Below are positions 34,801 through 40,760 of a stretch of DNA of 64,000 nucleotides, piece by piece (within the stretch, counting starts at the first letter, position 1; every line of letters begins with the position of its first letter). This stretch comes from Micromussa lordhowensis. Taxonomy: Eukaryota > Cnidaria > Anthozoa > Scleractinia > Lobophylliidae. The notes under the pieces are model-generated. The model had not been told where the DNA came from and searched no databases. It saw nothing but the letters and a program-made list of their open reading frames with translations. The translations under genes were made by a program, and so were the position numbers. The stretch lies in assembly GCA_964020085.1 (NCBI GenBank), contig OZ026604.1, positions 28,918,618-28,982,617 on the forward strand, written 5' to 3'.

Positions 34801-35194
34801 TAAGGGGATGTAAACATTGAGAGATGTACTTACTGGACATCAGCCGTGTGGTCTAAGTCTGTTGAGGGACATAAACAAATGAATTAATTTTAAGCTTATA
34901 TTAAGTTTAAATACAATCATGCAATCAGCTAGTATCCTAACTTTTCTTAACTTTGTTATTCAAAAATTGTTCAGAAGTAAGTAATTTGCCATCGGACTCC
35001 TAGATATATAAAACACTATAAAACACTAAGCTTAATAAGCTTATCATTTTTGGCGCAGTTTGTCACCGGCCATCAACTTAGACCGTGTTGAGAAGGCATA
35101 GTGAACCGAACTTATCAAGATATATATATTATTTTTCATACTTACACTCATACTTGACTGGCTTTTCTACACTATCACCTGAACTTGCCGCCAT
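16288..35194 (-). CDS. ZBTB8OS: Archease (RtcB tRNA-ligase cofactor; ZBTB8OS orthologue), complete, nine exons
   Basis: Archease activates the RtcB RNA ligase complex for multiple turnover in tRNA splicing and XBP1 mRNA ligation. I assembled it from splice sites: 35194-35146, 34858-34834, 26446-26436, 25380-25349, 24999-24921, 24260-24178, 19716-19664, 16799-16763, 16377-16288 (49, 25, 11, 32, 79, 83, 53, 37 and 90 nt; 152 aa). All phases join. Diagnostic segments: KYEYLDHTADVQLHAWGDDL (exons 1-4), TAMFGYMTEL (5), LLFHFLDEFL (6), DNFKIRAVG (7), GEEFDLKKHPQ (8) and GTEVKAITYSNMQV ... YVIIDI (9), all collinear with human archease. The conserved Asp residues of LDHTAD and the C-terminal IID are present. 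The protein is slightly shorter at the N-terminus than the human one. The introns hold nearly all the transposons of this region. Confidence 0.95.
16960..19290 (-). mobile_element. 5'-truncated CR1/L2-like non-LTR retrotransposon
   Basis: The unit runs from the endonuclease-RT linker (about 19290) through RT to a 3' UTR ending in an ATTG microsatellite (four repeats of the inverse TCAA/ATCA word near 16963-16980), preceded by ATAAATAAAG. Short tandem-repeat tails are typical of CR1, L2 and Rex1 groups. The endonuclease is missing, so it is a dead-on-arrival copy in archease intron 7, in the same orientation as the gene. Confidence 0.9.
17191..19290 (-). pseudogene. LINE reverse transcriptase ORF, 5'-truncated but otherwise open
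   Basis: The frame is open for about 693 codons and ends at the TAA at 17191. Domains: linker with HAPFK and WINNTIR; RT from about residue 215 (NPVFKKDDETDIGNYRPISL; LVDFQKAFDCVSH with the first catalytic Asp; SGIPQGSVLGP; MYADDTTLYC with the YADD box at about 398-401); then thumb and C-terminal region ending in ARRGAIVWNTL. No start codon is expected because the 5' end is truncated. The intact frame suggests a recent insertion. Confidence 0.9.
19878..19968. repeat. Tandem duplication with two CRE-like TGACGTCA sites
   Basis: ATGACGTCAAAAGTGCAGSC and the following CAGATTATTGAACC occur at 19878-19917 and again at 19929-19968, differing at about three positions. Both copies carry TGACGTCA, the palindromic CREB/ATF core. 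The duplication lies in archease intron 6, near exon 7. Confidence 0.7.
20218..21743. mobile_element. TTAA-flanked TIR element, 1.5 kb (Kolobok- or piggyBac-like, non-autonomous)
   Basis: GGTGGCTCACTAGTCAA at 20218 is matched by TTGACTAGTGAGCCACC ending at 21743, with TTAA at 20214-20217 and 21744-21747. GG termini with a TTAA target favour Kolobok over piggyBac. No transposase or THAP remnant was recognised inside. Confidence 0.75.
22213..22312. repeat. Cluster of palindromic GAACcaacRAGTTCa motifs
   Basis: Four imperfect copies of a 15-bp GAACCAACRWGTTCA-like palindrome lie within 100 bp (about 22218, 22237, 22275 and 22298), with related half-sites around them. No function is evident. Confidence 0.6.
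22998..23039. repeat. Perfect 18-bp stem hairpin
   Basis: TGTCACGCGTTCCTCCCC is followed after a 6-base loop (ACGAAC) by its exact reverse complement. It looks like one transposon end folded on another, or the end of a MITE; no enclosing element is resolved. Confidence 0.9.
23493..23798 (-). mobile_element. tRNA-derived SINE (family A), full-length copy with 10-bp TSD
   Basis: On the minus strand: A box TGGTTAGTGCGCTC, B box GGGTTCGAGCCC, then a body (CAAGACACTTTACTCTCACA; GCGATGGACTAGCATCCCAT) and a CGTATCCAGACTTTACC 3' end. It is flanked by the direct repeat AAGAATGAGG (23483-23492 and 23799-23808), direct evidence of retroposition. It lies in archease intron 6. Confidence 0.92.
25381..26435 (-). 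other. Apparent U12-type (minor spliceosome) GT-AG intron of archease
   Basis: The donor after the 11-nt exon is GTATCCTTC, matching the U12 5' splice consensus RTATCCTTT at all but the last base and unlike U2 GTRAGT. Twenty nt before the acceptor there is TTCCTTAAT at 25408-25400 (U12 branch consensus TTCCTTRAY), and TGCTTAACT lies closer. The acceptor is CTTAAG|GG. No long polypyrimidine tract is seen, as expected for U12. Confidence 0.75.
25505..25630. mobile_element. Palindromic MITE (about 55-bp arms)
   Basis: ACTGTGATAAAACACAACAA ... GCAGAAAACACT is repeated as an imperfect inverted copy ending TTTTTATCACAGT, with a spacer of about 15 bp. It lies in the archease U12-type intron and is non-coding. 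Confidence 0.75.
26436..26446 (-). CDS. ZBTB8OS: 11-nt microexon (exon 3) of archease
   Basis: ACTTCATGCTT completes the codons for Q-L-H-A-W between exons 2 and 4, exactly the residues missing otherwise. The upstream intron end is strongly pyrimidine-rich (TTCCTTTCCTTCCCTTGCAG). Phase in is 2 and phase out is 1, both matching their neighbours. Confidence 0.85.
27110..27990 (+). pseudogene. Integrase-type DDE transposase gene of element 1, truncated and frameshifted
   Basis: The left-arm copy starts at the ATG at 27110 (AEEVETFLKYVLERSKEING). After small deletions, GRPAYHIPKEVLIELRGLNF plus KISDMFGVSRWTVMRRVQEY forms a helix-turn-helix. From 27605 the core follows: LWHIDGHHALIRWKFVVHSC (first Asp), then in another frame SRIRVDHGVENV (second Asp). 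The Glu region is deleted after about 27985. This is the large cnidarian/fish 'integrase core domain' family, normally about 400 residues or more. At least three frame breaks make it non-functional. Confidence 0.8.
27985..28170 (-). pseudogene. Fragment of a second minus-strand gene in element 1, possibly the accessory ligase N-terminus
   Basis: An open minus-strand frame reads INETLRRAEGMLRESASASL then RRLNRQERLRAASGPYQRNN and KKTVKK. It is basic and Ser/Arg-rich and loosely resembles the N-terminal region of the element 2 HECT protein (IIRQTVREEMRRSASL ... LNRIRNHGSK). Position and orientation fit a HECT gene entering from the right end. No HECT domain remains. The match is by eye and weak. 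Confidence 0.35.
28173..28574 (-). pseudogene. Right-arm inverted copy of the integrase 5' part in element 1
   Basis: This is the mirror of 27110-27484, reading to LPLLTVDTKRPGRPAYHIPK and LIELRGLNFS. It retains an 18-bp and a 5-bp segment deleted from the left arm (giving VKWKDLENVYSEVEKEFVCL), but has its own 4-bp insertion that breaks the frame. The two arms have therefore decayed independently. Confidence 0.75.
29103..29360 (+). repeat. Left subterminal repeat array of element 2 (about 12 copies)
   Basis: The unit is CACAGTCCAGTTTTAATTTT with variants GCGCAGTCC, CACACTTTAG and CTTCGCAGTCC. It grows out of the terminal repeat (GGGTCACAGTCCAG). It is probably a multi-site transposase-binding region, by analogy with other transposons. 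Confidence 0.92.
29442..30650 (+). CDS. DDE integrase-type transposase of element 2
   Basis: The predicted protein is 402 aa from the ATG at 29442 (the frame is open upstream, but without an earlier ATG). Residues about 20-65 form a helix-turn-helix-like region (NNLEILEFLKLHG ... STLKRRLTFLGLSRRG). A linker with GYRKMWARLRMKGI and a basic stretch follows. The integrase core carries Asp146 (WHTDGHDKL), Asp205 (RSDDGTEN) and Glu246 (NQRIESYW), giving D-x58-D-x40-E. The C-terminal part has conserved Trp and aromatic residues (GPGWWISFF). It is related to the element 1 integrase (WHIDGH ... VHSCCDG versus WHTDGH ... VHGCIDG). No intron or frameshift is seen. Expected role: cleavage and strand transfer at TAY ends with 6-bp staggers. 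Confidence 0.88.
   Translation: MPLPAYTPCMRGSDGSPEDSLELVSQYFKQGYNNLEILEFLKLHGTDISLSTLKRRLTFLGLSRRGFVPDDELRSAIQKELGGSGCFVGYRKMWARLRMKGIIVKRTRVMTLLKELDPDGVESRRKKRLRRRAYHAKGPNFVWHTDGHDKLKPFGFSVHGCIDGFSRRLLWLEVGTTNKDPEVIAKYYLDAVKQLGGVPRKMRSDDGTENSTLEALHTFLRSSHNDENAGPGCFTIGRSTANQRIESYWSQFVKDGPGWWISFFKDLSDLGLFNSSDPVHLECIRFCFMQILRNELHHVAEMWNQHLIASSKFGNSSGPRGRPDCMFFLPHLYNSEDYKVPVNPQELEEFIDESTMCPTDCSEEFKEFALTVMNALGLHLPNSVHEALDVYVTLIKEVEKLS
30651..32253. other. Region between the convergent element 2 genes
   Basis: AT-rich and non-coding as far as I can see, presumably both 3' UTRs. It contains a nested MITE at 30818-30905. A possible last exon of the HECT gene lies near 31981, where CTTTGCAG|CTGGTAG would give an alternative two-residue C-terminus if GTGAGT at 32259-32254 is used as a donor. 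Confidence 0.5.
30818..30905. mobile_element. Small MITE (CAACC..CCCAGGG / CCCTGGGAACAAGGTTG)
   Basis: Short inverted ends flank a GAGAGAGAGAGAG core. A second copy lies at 48712-48785 (AACCTGGGTC ... GCCTGGGAATGAGGTTGC). It is nested in element 2. Confidence 0.5.
32254..34353 (-). CDS. HECT-type E3 ubiquitin ligase-like protein, cargo of element 2
   Basis: The predicted protein is 699 aa from the ATG at 34353. The N-terminal 70 residues are Ser/Arg-rich and basic. A segment at about 75-190 looks like a ubiquitin-fold or adaptor domain. At about 235-260 there is a C-x2-C ... C-x2-C zinc ribbon (VCKVCGCSF ... CLRCEQ) followed by a UIM-like helix (NQEYQQSLLADCAE). From about 390 to the end is a HECT-like domain resembling G2E3-type ligases of fish and cnidarian genomes (GVGVEREVYSLFWKQF; PFIRHDHFIKEWEAVGRILV; LIQFLRFTTASDIL), with the active-site Cys about residue 665 in IAHTCGPVLELPSTY. 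The Cys and surrounding motif are intact, so activity is plausible. The role in the element (regulating transposase or host factors) is unknown. Confidence 0.82.
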   Translation of the reverse strand: MDAIIRQTVREEMRRSASLVSERAASSEVESSDSSATGPSRSFSSRTVNRLSGLLNRIRNHGSKSSNKKRKIVKEHRIQVRWSHYDERKKEFSTVRQKNGGGNRFIPYTDEEPLTLETLTEKARALFFPDGENNFAGGIQEMNTWICNASGVAVFDFPDEGTVDDYLKKNGLYPSATYFFLRTQPRHLSGDEFESSEPTGAESLPTSEERYSVAFSTVLGPTSTASDREVCKVCGCSFKNGETCLRCEQNQEYQQSLLADCAETAVAKELDLEEEELQGEVFASPVSLDDMRELRVAHFQAAICSETVQDSEVALGVLYEEGNSSTSNTVVSGPELSAQETVTPSSVLHEEGNSCPGPSRVQEDHGVMSLTVHRSLICSDMIQHFKDTRVMNSSLLFTVINERGDKEDGVGVGVEREVYSLFWKQFANSMTIGERERVPFIRHDHFIKEWEAVGRILVKGYQSVSYFPLFLSKAFICYCLFDAEVPESILMESFMKYLSPVEEDLVNEYLEKDCLPDDNDELLEFLERFNCRSAVSSENLRKLLIEIANQELIQKPHVMISTWQPSVQELKQYPQFQSTSGIQGLYDTLKPTTKKVLEILAAQPNTEAERDAFKFLQRYIRGLDNTKLIQFLRFTTASDILITSKLEVAFTKLEGVGCRPIAHTCGPVLELPSTYANFVELREQFNNILDKDTWEMDIM
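34346..34408 (-). other. Overlapping N-terminal zinc-ribbon frame upstream of the HECT ORF
   Basis: An ATG at 34408 opens TCSVCFQDGHFGVPFCDGC, a Cys-x2-Cys-x10-Cys-x2-Cys ribbon in a different frame from the HECT ORF and overlapping its start. The spacing equals that of the zinc-ribbon exon in element A. A one-base frameshift or alternative start may have detached an ancestral N-terminal ribbon from the ligase. Confidence 0.5.
34437..34720 (-). repeat. Right subterminal repeat array of element 2 (about 13 copies)
   Basis: This is the inverted counterpart of 29103-29360 (unit AAAATTAAAACTGGACTGTG). Length and order of variants are closely similar to the left array, as expected of a recently active element. 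Confidence 0.92.
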
Positions 35195-35331
35195 CGTAGT
35201 TCAGTGTCTAAACACAATTTACCAGAATTTATAAAACAATGTCCAAGTACAGTCAAGTTAACTCGCCCGACATATTGGAAGAGCCTGCAGATTTTTGGGA
35301 GTATGCGCAATGGCCGCATAAGATCGCAAAG
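35195..35331. promoter_or_regulatory. Shared bidirectional promoter of archease and the IQCC-like gene
   Basis: The archease ATG is at 35194 (minus). The first in-frame ATG of the IQCC-like gene is at 35239, with a second, Kozak-better one at 35332. The interval is 44 or 137 bp. TGCGCAATGGCCGC at 35305-35320 resembles an NRF-1 half-site pair, common in bidirectional housekeeping promoters. No TATA box in a convincing position. Confidence 0.55.
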
Positions 35332-38300
35332 ATGGCGGACATGGCGGCAGATTTGACTTCAACCAAAATTGTCCTTTTACAGGTCAGTTTATTGAGTGTA
35401 AAGTATCTCTTAACAGACAAATGAAGTATAAAGCTTACGATATTTTTACTTCGCTGATTTCAACAGGCATTAGTTCGTGGATTCCTTGTGCGTAGAAAAT
35501 TACTAGAAGTTCGGAAAGAATTTGAAGAAGTTTTGAACGATTTGGAGAAGGACACAAACTTTGTGTGTTGGAAGACAAAAACTCTAGGACTTCCGTTAAT
35601 AAGTTCAGATCCAAAAGTATCAAACGGCGCAAATAAGGAAAACAACGCACATACAAAAGAGAATGACGATGAAGTAAAACAGAAAGATTCGGTGGAAGAT
35701 GAATTTTGTGTGAAGCTTTCTGGGGAGTTTGAAACGATGTTAAATACTGGACATTTAAATACTGGAAATGGACAACAAGTTAATGGAGAAAGGAGTGCGG
35801 TTGACGATGAACCTGTGCTAGAACGCCCTGCTTCTGGAGCGTCAAAATCTGAAAGTTGTGATAACCACAGTGACTTGCTGCAAATCAACCAAGACTCTCA
35901 TCTGGAAAATAGCAATACGTTTAGCCAAGAGGAACAAGGTTCAGAAAAACAGAGATTTTTAATCCCAAATTCTGACACAACTCTCTGTGATTGTCCAGGT
36001 GAAAGATGCCCTCACAGGGTTCCAGATTTGTCTTTTCCTTTAAACAGTACACTAAAGCGTGTGTCAGGAAATGAAGGAGAGATAAGGGAGTCCATTGGAC
36101 GAGAAAGTACATCAGAAACATCACTGCAGTCATACTCACAAGGGGGGACTCCTCACTTGAGAGACCAAGCCCGGCTAAGTGACACTTGGTTGACAGACAG
36201 GTCATTTGGTAAGCAGTTGGACTAAGTCTTATCAGTCTGTAAGGGCTGCACTGGGAGAATGTAAGCTGTACATGTAGTTCAGTATAGCCTGCATAGCAGG
36301 TGTTAAATGGGGGAAGGGGAGGCAAAGCACTGATGGAAGAAGGGGAACTGGGAGAGAGACGTTCCTTCCCCTTCTTCCTTGTGTTTTTTTGCCTCTCTCA
36401 GCCCCTTCTCCGTTTACATATACACCTGCAGTGCAGGCTAGTTCAGTACAGGTTTAGTGCCACAAGATCAGTAGGCTAATATTATCTCAATATGATCCTG
36501 AGAAAGCTTGGTTAACAAGAGAATTACACTTTTGTATATTTGGAAAATATGATGTTTACAAAATATTTGACCACAAATTATGTACACTGATTGATTTTAG
36601 TTATTAGCCCTCTCAGCTGTTGTACAAGTCATATAATAAATGTAGTATTTTAGCACAGGAGCAGGGTGCTTCCTGTATGGTACAACAGCAATCTTTGACA
36701 TACAAACCTTTAGAGTAAACGTAAAAGGTAAAGTCTGCATACGAGCCAAGTGGCTCATTAGGCCGGAGCTTATCCCGGTTTCAGTAGCATGAAGCGACTA
36801 GGAATATTTCTACTCCCCCTGGATGGAATGCTAGTCCATCGCAGGGTTACCCGCATCATTAAATTCACCGGCACCCATTTATACACCTGAGTGGAGAGAG
36901 GTACTGTGAGAGTAAAGTGTCTTTCCCAAGAATGCAACATGATGTCCCCGGCGAGGGCTGGCTCCAGATTTGAGCTCACTAACAATGAGGCCACTGCGCC
37001 TCCCACTTACAATACAAACCTTTAATGGGTTGATAATTGTGTTCTCATCTGGTATCTCTCAGGGTGTCCAATTTAAGGGTATCAAAATGTTGAGGGAGAC
37101 ACAAATAGAAAGCACTCAGTCCCTCCACATTACAAAACACGGAAGTACAGATAACCCAACCACTTTGAGCATATGAATGTTGTGCCGCGTAGCACTATGA
37201 ACACAAATGATGGAACAGAGAATTAACTCTGGTGTAAATTTAAGTGCTAATTAAACCCATGAATAACCCACTGGGCGTTAGCCCTAGTAAAGAGAATCAG
37301 GGAACCACACGAGGTAAAGAAAACATCTTTTGACCTCGGTGGGAATCGAACCCACGACCTCCGGATTAGATCTACCGTTACTCTGCCGACTGAGCTACGA
37401 GGTCGCACAGAGAAAGTCGGGGACGATTTAGGTGGTGAATCGCGGCAAAGAGAAAGTAAGGGTACATATGAATGTTGTGCCGCGTAGCACTATGAACACA
37501 AATGATGGAACAGAGAATTAGCACTTAAATTTACACTTCAGAGTTAATTCTCTGTTCCATCACTTTGAGCATAGCTGCAGTAGAATTTAGTAAAGGGAAT
37601 TGGAGTCTCTGGGCCAAGTAGTCTTGGAAGCTTAAAAATAGTCCTGTCTGGTCGTTCAGGACAGGTAGATTTTCCTTCTGGACAAGTACCTTTTCATTCT
37701 CGCTTATCCGATGGGCAATGGATCACTGAGCCAAGTTGTCAAGCAACTAAATCGTTAAAGGAGCTAACTAAGACGTGCCCTGGGCAAGCAATATTCGAGA
37801 GACACTTGTCCTAAGGGCAAGCTGGAATTCAAGTTTTTTTCGAGCCAGAAAGAACTAAAGGGGATATGGTAAAAAGCTTTTTGAATGTTTTCTTTTGACA
37901 CACATTTGTGCACTAAAAACTGATTATTATTTCTTCTCAGATACAATACTTGGTGAAGATTCGTCAAAAGGTCTTCCTGCCGACCCTGTTAAACTAATTG
38001 AACTAAGAGAACATATCGGTATGGAACTTCTGTGGACAGAACAAGCCATTCAAAGCCGGAAAAAAGTAAGAAGTAATGTTCTGAAGGTTCAATTTTAGGT
38101 TTAATTTAACTAATATTACTGAAGCTTTGAGTCTTATAGCTAAAGCTGGGCTGACATTGAACTTCAGTCTATTTTCTGTGGCATGGAGTGGCTAGTAGGT
38201 ATTACTAGTTCCTTTGGATAGCATGTCCTCCCATCAGCCTTTTTGCCAGGATTTGAAAAGTGGGCGTCCAAAATGTGCTATAGGGTCTGCTCAAATGAAC

Positions 38301-38751
38301 AATTTATAAGGCAACATAATAAGTGGCCGTCCACAGGACACCTGGACACACATCTGGCTACTAGCACAGTGTTTTTTGGGAAGACCCCAGTTTGACTCAA
38401 AGCTGGACATCTTCATCCAGGGTGCAATGAGACAGGCCCACAACTTTCTCTATGACCCAACTTATGTAGACTGCAAATGTTACAGGCCTGTGGGGACATC
38501 AAGATGCTTGTTGCAAAATAATGTTGCTTCTTCTTCTTCTAAAGGAGATCTGTCTTGGCGTGGCTCGACCTCACCTTTTTCTGGTTTCATTTCTTGGCAG
38601 TTTCACATTGCTTTACTCTCCTCAGTTCCATTGAAGGTTGCAGCATACTCATCTTAATGTATTTCATTATTTTCCCTTTTTTCAGTACTTGGGTTTGAGA
38701 AAGGGATTAGCAGAGACAGAGAAAGAAGATCCAACTATAAACTGGGAGTAA
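35239..38751 (+). CDS. IQCC: IQ motif-containing protein C-like (IQCC), four exons
   Basis: Exons 35239-35382, 35467-36208, 37941-38065 and 38686-38751 (144, 742, 125 and 66 nt) join in phase to a 358-aa protein, or 327 aa from the ATG at 35332. An IQ motif spans the exon 1/2 junction (LLQALVRGFLVRRKLLEVRK), the calmodulin-binding signature also found at the N-terminus of IQCC. The middle (exon 2) is acidic and low-complexity. The C-terminus reads REHIGMELLWTEQAIQSRKK then YLGLRKGL, matching the conserved MELLWLQQAIxSRKxYL block of vertebrate IQCC. Function is poorly known. It is transcribed divergently from archease. Confidence 0.85.
36285..36440. mobile_element. 156-bp palindromic MITE with 8-bp TSD (TAGCCTGC ends)
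   Basis: TAGCCTGCATAGCAGGTGT is mirrored by ACACCTGCAGTGCAGGCTA. The direct repeat GTTCAGTA flanks it (36277-36284 and 36441-36448). The terminal TAGCCTGC is shared with the 9435-10915 element. It lies in IQCC intron 2. Confidence 0.8.
36713..37011 (-). mobile_element. tRNA-derived SINE (family A), second copy with 13-bp TSD
   Basis: It shares the body of the 23493-23798 copy (CGAGCCAAGTGGCTCATTAG; CTGGATGGAATGCTAGTCCA on the plus strand) with a partly deleted B-box region. ATACAAACCTTTA flanks it at 36700-36712 and 37012-37024. It lies in IQCC intron 2. Confidence 0.9.
37174..37560. mobile_element. 387-bp retroposed composite with internal tRNA-like sequence and 13-bp TSD
   Basis: The direct repeat CACTTTGAGCATA flanks it (37161-37173 and 37561-37573). 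Inside, a segment beginning TGAATGTTGTGCCGCGTAGC occurs at both ends (through 37225 and from 37469 to 37520) around a tRNA-like core. The right end adds an inverted copy of the AACAGAGAATTA ... block, forming a hairpin (37507-37562). Poly(A) is absent. Confidence 0.7.
37332..37404 (-). tRNA. tRNA-like (pseudo-tRNA / SINE head), 73 nt
   Basis: Minus strand: a 7-bp acceptor stem GACCTCG/CGAGGTC, D arm GCTCAGTCGGCAGAGT and T arm GTGGGTTCGATTCCCAC are intact, so A and B boxes are present. The anticodon arm is poor: at most three of five pairs form, and the loop AGATCTA lacks U33. I call it a tRNA-derived repeat rather than a functional tRNA, since it sits inside the retroposed unit 37174-37560. 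Confidence 0.6.
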
Positions 38752-38784
38752 ATCAGGACATCACAGTGCAGGTTCATGCCCTCG

Positions 38785-38935
38785 CAGAGGTCATTGTGTT
38801 GTGACCCTGTTGTGCTAAGTCACCTAGTGTTTAAATAGGTGCTGGAAAAGTTAGTGCTGGTGGAAATCCTGGGATCTACTAGCATCCCATCCAGGGGGGA
38901 GTGGAAATACTCAAATTACTTTTCCCTTTTAATAA
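38785..38935 (+). mobile_element. Diverged SINE family A fragment
   Basis: CATTGTGTTGTG ... CTACTAGCATCCCATCCAGG then GGGAGTGGAAATACTC matches the SINE A body in plus orientation. The head and end are missing. It lies just downstream of the last IQCC exon. Confidence 0.6.
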
Positions 38936-39563
38936 TGAATGATTAATGGAAGGTGACAACTTGAAGGCCAGATGTCTCTTATGTCCTCAAAATTAGCAAG
39001 CTGACTTAATAAAAAACCTACACTGAATACACTAGTTCCAGAAAAAATAGAAACTCAACAGGGTTGCATCCAGAGCTGTCAGGAATTGATTAGATTAATG
39101 GACACTGATGGATGATTGTCTTTCTAGAGCGACTGGGCAATTTTCTGGGGCATAAAATTTTTTCACATCTTTGGGTTGGCCATGTTAATATTTTTGGAAA
39201 GCAATAGCTTGTGCAAGAATTTCTTTTTCAACTTCAACAATCCATATTACTTTAGAGGAAATTACTTGCTAGTTTTATTCCTCGCAGTCCCACTTGCACC
39301 AGGGTTGTTATAAGTTTTTTTTTTGTTATGCACGACTGTTTTCTAAGAAATTACCCTAACCCCCTCCTCAGAAAATGTGGTCTGCCCCTTAGGTAGCGCG
39401 CACAATTTTAGTTTAGGTATTAAAAAAATGCTGTCAAGCACACCAGACTTATGCACAAGTGCGATGTTGTTCTGGGTAGGTTAACTGTGGGTCCAAATCA
39501 AACCAGAAAGCAACAAATTCACTAGATACCGTATTTCTTTTAAGGGGCAGATTTATGGCCAGT

Positions 39564-40062
39564 CAGGGATCGAAATGTTGCCTGTCTACCTGTCGATTTC
39601 AGGTAATTCCAGGAAGTGACAGGTAAAAAATATTGATGCCTGTCACTGGCGACAGGTAAGAAAACCTTAGTAATACAGAATTTATTGATTTGAATAATAA
39701 TTTCATCCGTTTTTCCACCCGAAGTCGTTCTCACTCATGAAGCCCTCGCACAGTATTTACCAGACTTTACTCAATAAAAGCAAGATGATGCAATCTTTGT
39801 AGTGCACATGACAAAGACGGCAAGTGTGTCTTCTCCCGCGTTTCTTCGCCGATCAAGCGCGAGTTCGCAATATGGATCGTTTTCTGACCTGTAAGTCATT
39901 GCTTTCTATCAGTTTATTATTAATGATTGTACAACGCCAGTTGAGTTTCAAAAAGTGAAAATAAAATAATATTGTTCAAGTTGGATGTTGGTGGAGACAG
40001 GTAAAAATACATTCTGCCTGTCACTAGACACAGGTAAACAGTCTGGAACATTTCGATCCCTG
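39564..40062. mobile_element. hAT-like non-autonomous element with retained first exon
   Basis: CAGGGATCGAAATGTT at the left is mirrored by AACATTTCGATCCCTG at the right. CAGGG termini suggest hAT. CCTGTC/GACAGG words recur subterminally. At 39872-39890 an ATG gives MDRFLT and a GTAAGT donor follows, like the N-terminus of many hAT transposases (MDRFL-). An 8-bp TSD is not visible. Confidence 0.55.
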
Positions 40063-40532
40063 CGGCACGACATCGTTTGTTTTTCAAGCCTCAACAAGGG
40101 TTCACAGATCTCTGGTGTCACAACTCAAGTGAAAACTTCATCACAGTATTACTCTAGATCAGTTGCAGCTCATTTCCATTTTGACCTCTCATTCTTGCCG
40201 AGATTCCTTTGTTACAAACGTGTTGAAAGCTTAGAATAATTGTTGTGGTTCAACTTTTTTGTGGTTCAAAAATTTTTGCAATCCCCCCTCTCTAACCCCA
40301 GGGCTTGGTTGAGCTGCCCAACTGGGTAACACAACAGACCATGTTTGACCACATTGCCACACACCTAGAAGAGAGTTAAAATACAACACTTTCCCGAGTA
40401 TGTTTGGCAAACTCAGGTTTGGAAAATGTGGTCAAACAGGGTCTTTAGTGCTTGATGGCGTCTCGATCCAAATTAAAACCAAGGAGAAAACAGAGGAAGA
40501 AAATTGTAAAAATCTTCTACAATAATTTACAC

Positions 40533-40760
40533 CTGTGCAATGAAAAGGCCAATCCTACTGAACACGACATCAATCGCAGACAATTGTCCCTGGACCCCAT
40601 CTTCTGAGAGCACAGCGTTGCACTTAGTCTTCTTTGAAAAATTGTCTTGTATGAAAAACAGCAAATTTCGTGTTTTGAGTTGATTATCATTGATAAACAA
40701 GATGTCCTCAAGAGGGCCTTTTGAAGCAGCTAGAGAAAGCTTCTTTTGCCCTGTAGCCAT
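40533..40760 (-). CDS. Unrecognised protein, first coding exon (76 codons)
   Basis: ATG at 40760 reads ATGQKKLSLAASKGPLEDIL, then FINDNQLKTRNLLFFIQDNF, and ends IGLFIAQ at the donor CACAG|GTGTAA. Codon texture is typical of a real, conserved globular protein rather than chance. I could not find the following exon by eye in 38750-40530, and I do not recognise the family. 5' of it the AT-rich sequence and a CACGTG near 40956 could be promoter. It could also be an isolated retrocopy fragment. Confidence 0.55.

Noticed and set aside
35460..35888. 142-codon Ser-rich minus-strand frame
   Set aside because: It is the antisense shadow of IQCC exon 2.
37332..37404. Functional tRNA gene
   Set aside because: The anticodon stem is mispaired and U33 is absent, and the sequence lies within a retroposed unit, so I call it tRNA-like only.
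40292..40380. Plus-strand exon reading GLVELPNWVTQQTMFDHIAT
   Set aside because: Neighbouring sequence repeats the same words in inverted form (AATGTGGTCAAACA), pointing to a palindromic MITE rather than a terminal exon; both strands are open.
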